64,000 bases of DNA from Clostridium beijerinckii (lineage in GTDB: Bacteria; Bacillota; Clostridia; Clostridiales; Clostridiaceae). Below are positions 44,971 to 54,232 of this stretch, in pieces. The stretch's first letter is position 1. Each line of letters starts with the position of its first letter. The notes beneath the pieces were generated by a model. It had not been told where the DNA came from. It did no database searches and worked only from the letters and a program-made list of their open reading frames with translations. The translations under genes and the position numbers were made by a program. The stretch lies in contig NZ_CP073653.1 in the NCBI RefSeq assembly GCF_018223745.1, positions 4,824,001 to 4,888,000 of the forward strand, written 5' to 3'.

Positions 44971-45828
44971 TTACTGATCCCTTTTTCCATTGATATAAAA
45001 TATCACAATGTCATCCATCGATGGTTTTTCTACTAACAAATCTTTACTTATATACTCTCTATTCTTTGAATCAATTAATCCTTCAAATCCAAAATTAGAA
45101 GACTTATATCCAATTAACTTCTCTTTTAATTCTTCTGTTAAATCATCAAGACCACCTTTAACCAATAGATGATTTTCTAGTACATTCTCTGTTATATCAT
45201 AAAATACCTTTTCTCCATTATTAATAAAGAATAGATAATCTGTTATCTTTTCAAGATCACTTGTTATATGGGTTGAAAATAGAACACTTTTTTCTCCATC
45301 TGCTATATATTCCTGTAATATCTCTAAAACTTCATTTCTAACTACTGGATCAAGGCCACTTGTTGGTTCATCTAATAGAAGAAGTTTTGTATTTCTTGAT
45401 AAAATACTTGCAAAAGATAATTTAACTTTCATTCCCTTTGAAAATTCTTTTATTTTTTTCTTATAAGGAAGGTTCCATTTTCCAGCATATTCATTAAATT
45501 TGCTTTCATCAAATGAAGTATAAAAATCTTTGAGTGTATTAATTACATCTTTTAATGTAAAATTTATTGGAAAGTAGCATTCATCTCCGATAAATCCTAT
45601 CATGTCCTTATAAACTTCTTCTCCATCCTCATAACTCTTGCCAAATACTTTTATTACTCCACTATCTTTTTTCAATTGATTCATTATAAGTTTTATAGTC
45701 GTTGTTTTCCCAGCACCATTTTGTCCCACATATCCTAATATATAACCTTTTGGCAATTCCAAATTTATATTTTTAAGTTCAAAGCCATCAAATGTTTTAT
45801 TTAAGTTCTTTATTTCAAGTGCATTCAT
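44971..45828 (-). CDS. ABC transporter ATPase (GntR-regulated exporter)
   Basis: 285 residues. Walker A GQNGAGKTTTIK, Q-loop near GFIGDECYFP, signature FSKGMKVKLS (in place of LSGGQ, as is usual in this subgroup), Walker B LLLLDEPTSGLDP and H-loop STHITSDLEKI. A C-terminal extension of about 70 residues follows. With the permease below it and the YtrA-like regulator above it, it forms a three-gene operon; such systems in Firmicutes often respond to cell-wall antibiotics, which is inference here. Confidence 0.9.
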   Translation of the reverse strand: MNALEIKNLNKTFDGFELKNINLELPKGYILGYVGQNGAGKTTTIKLIMNQLKKDSGVIKVFGKSYEDGEEVYKDMIGFIGDECYFPINFTLKDVINTLKDFYTSFDESKFNEYAGKWNLPYKKKIKEFSKGMKVKLSFASILSRNTKLLLLDEPTSGLDPVVRNEVLEILQEYIADGEKSVLFSTHITSDLEKITDYLFFINNGEKVFYDITENVLENHLLVKGGLDDLTEELKEKLIGYKSSNFGFEGLIDSKNREYISKDLLVEKPSMDDIVIFYINGKRDQ

Positions 45829-45898
45829 ATTTCCCTACTCCTTAAAATCATATTCTTAATAATAACGTGTATTGTAATAATTAAACTTCCACATATTC

Positions 45899-46004
45899 TA
45901 TCCGATAGCTAGCATCCGTAACACTCCCTTATAACGGCTACATGCTACTGGATAAGTTCAATTAAATTCAGCTTGAGTATAAAACTCCATCTGAAAAGTT
46001 TCAC
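45899..46004 (-). repeat. structured repeat D2 (about 106 bp) between gntR and the ABC ATPase gene
   Basis: Minus-strand order as in D1: GTGAAAC, hairpin TTCAGATGGAGT / ACTCAAGCTGAA, TTGAACTTATCC, then the same TATCCAGTAGC...CCGTTA / TACGGATGCTAGC...GGATA hairpin. It begins within 2 bases of the gntR stop codon and points in the same direction as the operon. Confidence 0.7.
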
Positions 46005-46005
46005 T

Positions 46006-46386
46006 TTATGTAATTTGCTCATCTGCCAATGTTTTTAGCATAACCACCAATTCATCATTAGATATATTTGCTAGTTTCCCATTTTCAATAGCAACCATGA
46101 GGGCTTCTTCTATTTTCTTTAAATATTGTTCCCTTACCATTTCGCTATCCTTAGGAAGTACATAACTTCCCTTTCCTCTAAGAGTTGCTATAAACCCTTC
46201 ACTTTCAAGGTCAGAATAAGCTCTGGTTGTGGTAATAACACTTATCCCTAAGTCCTTCGCCAGCTGTCTTATTGATGGCAAAAACTCATTTTCTAAAATT
46301 TCGCCTGACAGGATTTGTTCTTTTATTTGAGCTTTAATTTGCTCATAAATAGGCAAATCAGATTTATTAGAAAGTAATATTTTCAA
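46006..46386 (-). CDS. GntR family transcriptional regulator (YtrA subfamily)
   Basis: 126 residues with an N-terminal winged helix (about 10-75): LPIYEQIKAQIKEQI, then PSIRQLAKDLGISVITTTRAYSDLESEGF. The short helical C-terminal part (about 80-126) has no effector domain, which is the YtrA pattern. The start codon is TTG at 46386, after GGAGG. It lies first in the operon, and a 33-bp palindrome overlaps its promoter, implying autoregulation. Confidence 0.9.
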   Translation of the reverse strand: MKILLSNKSDLPIYEQIKAQIKEQILSGEILENEFLPSIRQLAKDLGISVITTTRAYSDLESEGFIATLRGKGSYVLPKDSEMVREQYLKKIEEALMVAIENGKLANISNDELVVMLKTLADEQIT

Positions 46387-46410
46387 ATTACTACTTCGCC
46401 TCCTTTGTGT

Positions 46411-46456
46411 TCATACTGTATATATACAATATATACAGTATGAACAGTTTTGTCAA
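46411..46456 (-). promoter_or_regulatory. gntR operon promoter and overlapping operator
   Basis: Minus strand TTGACA (46451-46456), 17 bases, TATATT (46428-46433). A palindrome with 14-base perfect arms TCATACTGTATATA and a 5-base centre (46411-46443) covers the spacer and -10, as expected for a GntR/YtrA repressor site. Confidence 0.8.
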
Positions 46457-46482
46457 TAATTTTTTTAGTACACTCTCAATTC

Positions 46483-46525
46483 AAAAAGACCATTAGGTGA
46501 TTTATATTCTCACCTAATGGTCTTT
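46483..46525 (-). terminator. terminator of the cystine-type symporter gene
   Basis: AAAGACCATTAGGTGA / TCACCTAATGGTCTTT followed by TTG on the minus strand, 20 bases after the stop. Confidence 0.85.
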
Positions 46526-46545
46526 AATATCTTAATTCTATTTTT

Positions 46546-47949
46546 TTAATTTCCTTCTGCTATAACTTTATCTTGAACATTATTAAATACATCTTTATCC
46601 AATTCATTAAAGCTCTTAGCAACTGTTACTGCTGTAACCATTGATCCATCAACATTAAGCGCTGTTCTCGCCATATCTAATATCGGATCTATTGCAAGTA
46701 TTCCTCCTGCAAGAGGGAAGAAACTTCCCATTCCCATTCCTGATATTACTACTGATACTGACATTATTGCTGTTCCTGGTAATCCAGCTATTCCAAAGGA
46801 ACTTATAATTATAGTAATTACCAGCATAGCGTAGAAGCTAAAATCCATTGGAGTTCCAGACATATTTGCAATTGTAACAGCCATTAATGCTGGATATATA
46901 GCAGCACAGCCATTCATTCCCATATTAGCTCCAAGGCTTCCTGCAAAGCTTGCAATTCCTTTTTCAACTCCGACTTTTTTATTCAAAGTCTCAATAGTAA
47001 CTGGTAAAGTTCCAAGACTTGATCTAGATGTAAAAGCCAAAACTAACGGCTCAATTACATTTCTTAAATATTGAATAGGATTTAAGCCATTAAGTGAAAT
47101 TATTACAAGATGAATTACAAATACAATAATAACACTTACATATAAAGCAACTATGAAATTAACCACATTTATTATTGCTGATATTCCATTTGATGCAACT
47201 GTATTTGAAAGTAGTGGTAATACAGCATATGGCATAAATCTGATAACTGTTCTAGCTACAGTAGTCATTATGTTATAGAATGCCTCTATAACATCTATTG
47301 CTGGTTTTATAATATCTTTGTTAGTCTTATTTAGTTTTCTTATAGCTATTCCAAGAAATGCTGCAAATATAACAACAGCCACTATGTTTGCATCTGCCAT
47401 TGCTTTTATTGGATTTGCTGGTAAAAGTCCTCTCATAGTATCTACAAAAGATGTTATTTCTTTTAATTCAGCTTTACTTTGGATTGCTTCAACTCCAACG
47501 CCAAGTCTAAATAAATTCCCGATTATTATAGCAACTATTGAAGCAATAGCTGTAGTTCCTAATAAAACAAATATTGATCTAGAAGTAAGTTTTCCTAAAC
47601 TTTGTTTTTCATCCATGTTTATTATAACTTTTAACATTGAAAGAAAAACTAATGGTACTACTAACATTTTTAATAGGTCCATGAATCCATTTCCTACTAG
47701 CCCATACCATTTTGTAACCTCACCTATCCAAACAACATCTCCTGTATTACTCGGAAATCCTGCTATAAATTGTATTATAACTCCAAGTAATAATCCTACC
47801 ACAGTTGAAATAATCATACGTTTTGAAAAGTTTAATCCAGCCTTTTCTAACTTATAAAGTCCATAGAATAGACCTATTAAAATTGCTATAAATATTATTG
47901 GTTTATAGCTTGTTATCATTATAAATTTCGAAAAAAATGTACTATCCAT
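46546..47949 (-). CDS. dicarboxylate/amino acid:cation symporter, TcyP-like
   Basis: 467-residue membrane carrier of the glutamate/dicarboxylate family. About eight membrane helices and two re-entrant loops; the family signatures are the Ser-rich loop FTSRSSLGTLPVTIETL and the SLGANMGMNGCAAIYPAL segment. The N-terminal layout (KLEKAGLNFSKRMI and WYGLVGNGFMDLLKMLVVPLV) is closest to TcyP L-cystine symporters of similar length. It is separate from the adjacent operons, with its own promoter and terminator. Confidence 0.85.
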   Translation of the reverse strand: MDSTFFSKFIMITSYKPIIFIAILIGLFYGLYKLEKAGLNFSKRMIISTVVGLLLGVIIQFIAGFPSNTGDVVWIGEVTKWYGLVGNGFMDLLKMLVVPLVFLSMLKVIINMDEKQSLGKLTSRSIFVLLGTTAIASIVAIIIGNLFRLGVGVEAIQSKAELKEITSFVDTMRGLLPANPIKAMADANIVAVVIFAAFLGIAIRKLNKTNKDIIKPAIDVIEAFYNIMTTVARTVIRFMPYAVLPLLSNTVASNGISAIINVVNFIVALYVSVIIVFVIHLVIISLNGLNPIQYLRNVIEPLVLAFTSRSSLGTLPVTIETLNKKVGVEKGIASFAGSLGANMGMNGCAAIYPALMAVTIANMSGTPMDFSFYAMLVITIIISSFGIAGLPGTAIMSVSVVISGMGMGSFFPLAGGILAIDPILDMARTALNVDGSMVTAVTVAKSFNELDKDVFNNVQDKVIAEGN

Positions 47950-47977
47950 TGTTACCTCCTATAATTCCTACAATTCC

Positions 47978-48019
47978 TATATAATTAGTATATTTATAGT
48001 ATCAATTATATGATCATAT
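47978..48019 (-). promoter_or_regulatory. symporter promoter with upstream palindrome
   Basis: TTGATA, 16 bases, TATATA on the minus strand. A perfect ATATGATCATAT palindrome (48008-48019) lies directly upstream of the -35. Its AT-richness makes chance occurrence plausible. Confidence 0.35.
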
Positions 48020-48212
48020 GTCAATAAAAGTTAATACTATTTTTAAATATATTCTTCCTGAAAACATATACTTCTTAATACTTTATAATAATTATGTAAT
48101 ACTTATTATTACATTAATCAAAATATCATTTAAAATTTATGACAAAAAAATAACCACCATGAATATAACTTTCAATTATCAAAAGCTAATATTCATAATA
48201 GTTATGTAAATT

Positions 48213-49148
48213 TTACTCATGAAGTCTTCTTATTATTTTATATGCAACCACATTTTCCATGACCATTGGTGATTTATGAGCAAAAAAGATTATTCCATCA
48301 GTAGGAGATGTAATTTTTTCAATAATTTCACCTTCATATGGATGAATTATTTCTGCAAGAACATCGCCTCTTTCCACTCCATCTCCTGGATTTTTTAACC
48401 TTCTATATATTCCACCTGTAGTAGTCTTTACCGAAAGCAAATCATCTTCCTGCAAAACACTAGCTATGTATCCACTGTGACTAGTATACTTTATAACTCC
48501 CATTCTAGTTAAAAATCTTAATACAGCCACTACTGCATGTTTGGCAGAAACTTCATCAATTTGATCTGTTGCATTTGTATATAAAGAGAAGGCACTTGCA
48601 TTCCACATCTGCCAATTGTAGTTTAATGTCATGGTATCATAAGGTTTCGGCTTACGAATTAATACATACTGAAGTCCAAATAAATTTGCAAGACTTGGAC
48701 TCTGATATCCTGTTTCCATCATCCTTATATGCGGAATAAAATCTCCTGGCATATAAAAACTAGCAAACTGTATTCCATACGTATAATCCTTAACTTGTTC
48801 AAAAACACCACTTGCAATTCTCTGAGTTGTTTCCCCATTCACTTCTCCTGGGAACATTCTATTTATATCAGTGTTGTCCATTGTCCAAAATCTTTTTCCT
48901 ATATTCATTGAATGAGGATTTACACAAGGAATCACAAGGATTTCGCTATGTCTTGAGATTGCTCCCCTTTGCTCTAACTTAGTTAAAGTTTTAATCAATT
49001 GAGAACACGTATATAATTGCTGTATCTCATTTCCCCTTATTGCACCTACTATGCATGCTGACTTTCCACCTTTTCCAAATTTATATCCTGTTATTCTCAT
49101 ATCATCTCTATGAGGTGACTTTAATGTATATATTATTTCTTTTATCAT
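48213..49148 (-). CDS. aspartoacylase / succinylglutamate desuccinylase-like protein with degenerate active site
   Basis: 311 residues, same fold and length as the gene just upstream (49145-50080), which it overlaps by 4 bases. The family zinc ligands and catalytic acid are replaced: the HGDE motif reads RGNE (Arg38, Glu41 kept), the DLHAS motif reads IQFAS (Phe128 for the second His), and the catalytic Glu region reads FSLYTNA. The structural NP...NRMFPG segment (78-101) is kept. It is therefore probably a non-catalytic partner or has a changed chemistry, inferred from residues only. Confidence 0.8.
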   Translation of the reverse strand: MIKEIIYTLKSPHRDDMRITGYKFGKGGKSACIVGAIRGNEIQQLYTCSQLIKTLTKLEQRGAISRHSEILVIPCVNPHSMNIGKRFWTMDNTDINRMFPGEVNGETTQRIASGVFEQVKDYTYGIQFASFYMPGDFIPHIRMMETGYQSPSLANLFGLQYVLIRKPKPYDTMTLNYNWQMWNASAFSLYTNATDQIDEVSAKHAVVAVLRFLTRMGVIKYTSHSGYIASVLQEDDLLSVKTTTGGIYRRLKNPGDGVERGDVLAEIIHPYEGEIIEKITSPTDGIIFFAHKSPMVMENVVAYKIIRRLHE

Positions 49149-50080
49149 TTTACACCTCCAAGTACCCTCGCAATAAGTGATCCTTCATAAACAACTGGGT
49201 ATTCTCTCAATGTAAATACTACTCCATCACAAGATGAAATAACCTCTTCTTCTATCTCTCCAGTTAAGGAATTAAAAATCTCTCCAATTTTTTCTTCTCT
49301 TTTTATTTCATCCAAATGTTTTACACAAGGCATAAATATTCCTGATGAATTAGCATTTATAAAATTCACTTCTTTTTCAGTTGATATTATGGGGTCTCTT
49401 ACAGGATTTACTGTCCCATTCCATATGTCCAATTTTTTCATTAAATTAAATATACCTTCCACTAATTGATCCCCATATTCTTGTGTAATTCTCATTCCAA
49501 CCCCCATCTCTACAAGCAATGTTGGTATATTTTTATTATTTAAGCTATATGTAAGTGTTGATTCCAGAACAGTAGACTCTGGATGAACCCATATAAAATC
49601 CATATTCAACAGCTTTGCATAAGGTACTAATTTCTCCTTTATATGCTCACTCACTCTAACTTGAGGCACTTCTCTCAAAAATATATTGCTTGCATGCAGG
49701 TCTATGCATATATCAGCCCCTTCTATATCTTCAATAATTTTAGCTGCAACATGTTCTGCCATTGCTCCGCTTTCAGATCCTGGAAATATTCTATTCATAT
49801 CTAAATCAAATGTTGGCATTCCCCTATGTACTGAATCTATTCCAAGCGGATTTAAAGATGGGTATATATCAACAATTCCATTTAAGTATTTAATATTTTC
49901 TTTAATTTTTCTTATTAATTTATAACATACATATTGACCTTCAAGTTCATCTCCATGAAGACCTGTTATAATACATATTCTTTTAGCCTTTTCATTAATA
50001 TTTACTGACGTAAGTCTATTTTTTTTGATTACTAACTTTTCATCAACCGCTAATCCTAAAGATACTACCGTTTCTACCAT
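49145..50080 (-). CDS. aspartoacylase / succinylglutamate desuccinylase family zinc hydrolase
   Basis: Predicted metal-dependent amidohydrolase that removes an acyl group from an N-acyl amino acid. The 311-residue protein has the zinc ligands His42 and Glu45 in GLHGDELEG, His129 in DLHAS, NP at 77-78, Arg in DMNRIFPG and the catalytic Glu in LLVEMGVG. A C-terminal beta domain follows. Start ATG 50080 after GGAGGGG; an upstream ATG at 50092 lacks a ribosome site. Translationally coupled to the degenerate paralogue. The substrate is unknown; relatives act on N-acetylaspartate, succinylglutamate or N-acetyl-diaminobutyrate. Confidence 0.85.
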   Translation of the reverse strand: MVETVVSLGLAVDEKLVIKKNRLTSVNINEKAKRICIITGLHGDELEGQYVCYKLIRKIKENIKYLNGIVDIYPSLNPLGIDSVHRGMPTFDLDMNRIFPGSESGAMAEHVAAKIIEDIEGADICIDLHASNIFLREVPQVRVSEHIKEKLVPYAKLLNMDFIWVHPESTVLESTLTYSLNNKNIPTLLVEMGVGMRITQEYGDQLVEGIFNLMKKLDIWNGTVNPVRDPIISTEKEVNFINANSSGIFMPCVKHLDEIKREEKIGEIFNSLTGEIEEEVISSCDGVVFTLREYPVVYEGSLIARVLGGVK

Positions 50081-50168
50081 GTTCCCCTCCATATGCTCAC
50101 ACTCAAAAACCTATTCTGTAAAAACAATCTAAATTAATATTATTATTGTAAAAAAATTTTCTTTTATA

Positions 50169-50212
50169 CAAAAAATAAGCAAAGAATCCCACTGTGTGAG
50201 CTTCTTTGCTTT
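50169..50212 (-). terminator. terminator of the GABA-type aminotransferase gene
   Basis: AAGCAAAGAA / TTCTTTGCTT stem followed by ATTTTTTG on the minus strand, 88 bases after the stop; thus the aminotransferase and the aspartoacylase-like pair are probably separate units. Confidence 0.8.
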
Positions 50213-50299
50213 AATCTAATATTACTACTTGGATATTTTATTGTCAAACTTTTTTACATGCCATATATAAAATTACTTTCCAAAATATTTGAATATTAT

Positions 50300-51640
50300 T
50301 TATATACACTCTTTTATTGATTCTTCCAATACATCAATTCCATATTTAACTTGTTCATCTGTCATAACTAGTGGTGGTAGGAAACGAATTACATTTCCAA
50401 GTATACCTGCATTTAAGAATATAACACCATTTTCATAACATTTTTTAATTATAGATTTAACTAAATCTGCTGCTGGCACTTTTGTGCTTCTATCTTTTAC
50501 AAATTCTAATCCTACCATTGCACCTAAGCCTCTTACATCACCTATAACTGTATACTTTTCCTTCATCTCATTTAGTCTTTCCATAATATATCCGCCAAGT
50601 TTTAATGATTTTTCACATAGATTTTCTTTTTCAATCTTCTCAATAACTTTAAGCGCTGCTACGCATCCAAGAGGACTTCCAGAATATGTTCCGCCAATTC
50701 CACCAACACATGCTGAATCCATTATTTCCTTTTTAGCCACAACTGCGCTTAGCGGTACTCCAGCAGCTATTGATTTTGACATAGTGATAATATCTGGTTC
50801 TATACCATAATGCTCATGTGCAAACATTTTTCCTGTTCTTGCAAATCCTGCTTGTATCTCATCAACTATAAATACTATATTGTTCTCATTACAAACTTTT
50901 TGCAATTCTCTCATGTATTTTGCAGATGGAACTACAAATCCACCTTCACCTTGTAACGGCTCAATTATTAAACATGCAATCATGTCTGGAGAAAGTGTTG
51001 TTTTAAGCATAGTTTTTAGTCTATTAATACATTCATCTGCATATTCTTCTTCTGAAACTCCAAGTGGTGCTCTATACGAATAAGGGAAATCAAATTTATA
51101 TGTTTCTGGTGCAAATGGTCCAAAACCATTTTTGTATGGTTTATATTTACTTGTTATTGACATAGTCATATTTGTACGACCATGGAAAGACCCAGTAGCT
51201 GAAAGTACTCCTGTTTTCTTAGTATAAGTCCTTGCTATTTTTATAGCATTTTCTACTGCCTCTGCTCCACTATTAGCAAACATTACTTTCTTTTCGTAAT
51301 CTCCAACTGTTATTTCAGTTAATTTTTTTGCCAAAGCACCGTAAGATTCATATGTTACTACATTATAGCTTGGGTGAATAAATAATTCTGTTTGTTTCTT
51401 TATCTCTTCAACAATCTCAGGATCACAATGTCCAACATTTTGAACACCAATTCCTGCTGCAAAATCTAAAAATACATTTCCATCTACATCTTTAATTAAT
51501 GCTCCTTTTGCTTCAGCTATAGCAATACCAGTTGATACTGAAACTCCATCGGCAACATATTTTTTTCTTTCCTCTAATATCTCTATTGATTTAGGACCTG
51601 GTATTGATGTTACTAATTTTACATTTGATTCTTCTATCAT
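50300..51640 (-). CDS. gabT: class III aminotransferase, 4-aminobutyrate type
   Basis: PLP enzyme of 446 residues that moves the terminal amino group of an omega-amino acid, most likely GABA to succinate semialdehyde. Features: FANSGAEAVENAIKIAR, GSFHGRT, VDEIQAGFARTG and PLP Lys289 in TMSKSIAAGVP. Related enzymes accept beta-alanine, putrescine or acetylornithine, so the substrate is a family inference, helped by nearby transport and alcohol dehydrogenase genes. ATG 51640 has GGAGGG; an upstream frame start does not. Confidence 0.88.
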   Translation of the reverse strand: MIEESNVKLVTSIPGPKSIEILEERKKYVADGVSVSTGIAIAEAKGALIKDVDGNVFLDFAAGIGVQNVGHCDPEIVEEIKKQTELFIHPSYNVVTYESYGALAKKLTEITVGDYEKKVMFANSGAEAVENAIKIARTYTKKTGVLSATGSFHGRTNMTMSITSKYKPYKNGFGPFAPETYKFDFPYSYRAPLGVSEEEYADECINRLKTMLKTTLSPDMIACLIIEPLQGEGGFVVPSAKYMRELQKVCNENNIVFIVDEIQAGFARTGKMFAHEHYGIEPDIITMSKSIAAGVPLSAVVAKKEIMDSACVGGIGGTYSGSPLGCVAALKVIEKIEKENLCEKSLKLGGYIMERLNEMKEKYTVIGDVRGLGAMVGLEFVKDRSTKVPAADLVKSIIKKCYENGVIFLNAGILGNVIRFLPPLVMTDEQVKYGIDVLEESIKECI

Positions 51641-51690
51641 TATAAAACCCTCCATTAACGTTTATTTTCTTAATATATTTCTAATTCCAT

Positions 51691-51737
51691 AAAAAAGGAG
51701 CCATCATGTTTATTTACACGAAAGACTCCATTGCCTA
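51691..51737 (-). terminator. terminator of the PucR regulator gene
   Basis: GGAGTC...GGCTCC outer stem with TCGTG/CATGA inside and TTTTTT after it on the minus strand. It lies 197 bases after the regulator stop and upstream of the aminotransferase gene. Confidence 0.6.
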
Positions 51738-51933
51738 TAAAATTTATTTAAATTTCTTAACTTGTTTATATAATAATACTTTCTATTTTTCTTTTCTATG
51801 TCCAAGCATTATAATGTTTTTGTCTATTTTGACTAAAGTCCCAACATCAAATACACATAAACATATTAAAACTTAGATTAATACATGATCAAAATTAATG
51901 TATTAGTGCACATTGACTATATTATTTATCTTC

Positions 51934-53160
51934 CTATTTAAGAATTTTACCAATGTCTAGTGCAATCTTTACTTTAATACAATCATTAAAATTCCGTAAA
52001 TCACAATTTAATAGTTCTTCTATTTTTTTAATTTTATATTTAAGGGTGTTTCTATGAAGAAATAGCTTTTCTGCTGTAACTGTGATATTACAATTCTCAT
52101 TTAGATACATCTCCAATATTTCAACTAAATTGTTATCTTTACTATCAGAACTACTAATTGGACCTAGAACTTCTGAGAAATAATTTTCTAATATACTCCT
52201 ATTCTCAACGCTGAAAAGTATGCTGTAAATCCTTATATCTTTGTATCTTGTAATTGTGCCATCTAAACCTTGGCATTTAGCACTATTTATCGCTAGCTCC
52301 GCTTCATTTAATGATTGTTTCATCATTTTTAAATCCTTGTACGAGTTTCCTATTCCTACACTTACAGACATTCCATCCATGCGATTCTTTGTAGCTAACT
52401 GTATCTCTTTTAACGCCTTATCCAATCTATTCATGCAATTTTCTTCTGACCTAATAAAAAAGATTACAGCATCATCCTTATCTATTATTGGTACCTTTAG
52501 TGCATGTTTATCAAGTACATCTTGAACTATTTTCCTAAAGTTTATTTTAATCTTAGATATACTTTTCTCATCACCTAAATTCTTTAACTTTAAATATCTC
52601 TCGAAACCATCAATATCTATAACACATATGCAACATCCGCCTGACAGATTATATCCAAAATATGCAGCCTTTTGTATTGCATCTCCTTCTAATTCACCAT
52701 CTCCAAATAGAATATTACTCAAAAAATGCGATAAAGAATTTTCCTCAATACGAGATAGAATAATAGCATTACTAATTTCCCTTGAGACTTCAACCAATTT
52801 AACTTCCCAAGGTAATGTGAACAATGGGATTTCAAGTTCATTAGCTAGTTTAATCGCCTCTTCAGATACATTCCTTATGTATGGACCTATATTTACTACT
52901 AAGCCCGAACCATTTTTCTCACTAATTCCTTTAATAAAATCTAGTAATAGCCCCTCATTTTCTCTAATTCCAACGCCGGTTATAAATATGATTTCTCCAC
53001 CTTGCAGCCATTTAATTCCCTCCAATGGATTCTCAAAACATTCCGCCACATATATCCACTCTATGCTTTTTTCTAAGCCACCTTCTCCACCAACAAGATT
53101 AATTTTTCTTAAGGAATCTAATTTAAGTATATCTTTTACCGAAATTGACATAAACTTCAC
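51934..53160 (-). CDS. PucR family transcriptional regulator
   Basis: 408 residues with the family layout: N-terminal PucR domain (about 1-125, SVKDILKLDSLRKINLVGGEGGL), a central GGDEF-like CdaR segment (about 165-290) and a C-terminal helix-turn-helix (about 350-405, NITVTAEKLFLHRNTLKYKIKKIE region). PucR/CdaR proteins activate purine, sugar-acid or GABA catabolism (GabR-like in some clostridia). It lies between the aminotransferase and the ABC importer and is the obvious candidate regulator for both. Confidence 0.9.
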   Translation of the reverse strand: MKFMSISVKDILKLDSLRKINLVGGEGGLEKSIEWIYVAECFENPLEGIKWLQGGEIIFITGVGIRENEGLLLDFIKGISEKNGSGLVVNIGPYIRNVSEEAIKLANELEIPLFTLPWEVKLVEVSREISNAIILSRIEENSLSHFLSNILFGDGELEGDAIQKAAYFGYNLSGGCCICVIDIDGFERYLKLKNLGDEKSISKIKINFRKIVQDVLDKHALKVPIIDKDDAVIFFIRSEENCMNRLDKALKEIQLATKNRMDGMSVSVGIGNSYKDLKMMKQSLNEAELAINSAKCQGLDGTITRYKDIRIYSILFSVENRSILENYFSEVLGPISSSDSKDNNLVEILEMYLNENCNITVTAEKLFLHRNTLKYKIKKIEELLNCDLRNFNDCIKVKIALDIGKILK

Positions 53161-53264
53161 CCTTGCCCCTCTAATTATTTAAAATGTCATCTTTATTTAT
53201 TATATTTTTATAATAATATCTCCTCATAAAAAAAGATATAATATTATGATAATTTTTTCATATT

Positions 53265-53335
53265 AAAAAGAAGGTTGATCAAATTCTTCTTACTCTCAAT
53301 ATTTATTGATATAATCAGAATTTGCTCAACCTTCT
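53265..53335 (-). terminator. terminator of the amino-acid ABC importer operon
   Basis: AGAAGGTTGA and CAAATTCT pair with AGAATTTG and TCAACCTTCT; CTTTTTAATA follows on the minus strand. It lies about 130 bases after the permease stop. The rest of the gap 53161-53467 shows only a weak GGTGA/TCACC pair. Confidence 0.75.
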
Positions 53336-53467
53336 ACTAACAATTTTTCATATGCTCTTTTAATATGGGTAAATACCTTGATTCTTAGTTACAGTTTTTA
53401 CATAAACGTTTATAATAGAAAATAATTTACCAGGTGACACCTAAATAATTGTTCACCATATACCCCA

Positions 53468-54174
53468 CTAGTTAAATTTCAACATCTTCTTTTCTACTAA
53501 TTTTACTAGTTGTGAAAGTGGCAAACTTAATATTAAATAAAATCCTGCTAAAATTGTATATGATTCAATAGTTAAAAATGACTGAGACGCATAACTTTGA
53601 GTACGTAATAATAGTTCACTAACCGAGACATATGCAAGAAGTGATGTATCTTTTAACATCATTACAAGGTAATTTCCAAAAACAGGTATTACATTTCGAA
53701 GTGCCTGCGGTATTATTATTCTAAACATAGTTTGATTACTTGTAAGTCCTAATGCTAATGCTGCTTCTGTTTGCCCTCCATCTATTGATAATATTGATGA
53801 ACGAATAACTTCCGATATGTAACATCCATAGTTAATCCCAAGACCTAGTGTTCCCGCAACTAGCGAACTTATTTTAAATTGATATCCTGGATTCCAGATT
53901 TGTACAATGATAGATACTAAAAGCGGTACTACATAATACATATATACTAATTGAACTAATAAAGGAGTTCCTCTTATAAATTCTAAAAATACTAATAAAA
54001 ATCCTCTTAAAATTTTTATTTTACTAATACGTCCAATTGCAATAAATAATCCTAAAATTATTGCTAAAAAAATCCAAATACCGTCGCTTGTACTACAACC
54101 CAAAGACCTGCCTTTAATGAAGGTACTAAGAACTTGAAAGCTGTACCAAAATCCAAATTAGATAGAATATCCAT
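53468..54174 (-). CDS. polar amino acid ABC transporter permease, frameshifted at a homopolymer
   Basis: HisM/GlnP-type permease. From ATG 54174 (after GGGGAGG) the frame reads MDILSNLDFGTAFKFLVPSL and then LKAGLWVVVQATVFGFF before a stop; the rest (LAIILGLFIAIGRISK onward, with the binding-protein-dependent EXPR-type loop AALALGLTSNQTMFRIIIPQA) is in the next frame. One extra base in the A7 run (T7 on the coding strand) at 54066-54072 would join both into a normal 235-residue permease. An ATG at 54103 would give only a truncated protein. Sequencing error, real mutation or slippage cannot be told apart. Confidence 0.85.
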
Positions 54175-54192
54175 ATATATTTCCTCCCCTTC

Positions 54193-54221
54193 TAAAAAAG
54201 AACCCGTCTGGATTCTTTTTT
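54193..54221 (-). other. intercistronic hairpin between binding protein and permease genes
   Basis: AAAAAAGAA and CC pair with GG and TTCTTTTTT in the 58-base gap after the binding protein stop. Such a stem with a T-run can end part of the transcripts and explain higher binding-protein expression. Confidence 0.6.
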
Positions 54222-54232
54222 AGTTTATATTG

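Noticed and set aside
53432..53458. GGTGA...TCACC pair after the permease gene
   Set aside because: Five-base arms around an AT-rich loop; too weak, and a better terminator lies at 53265-53335.
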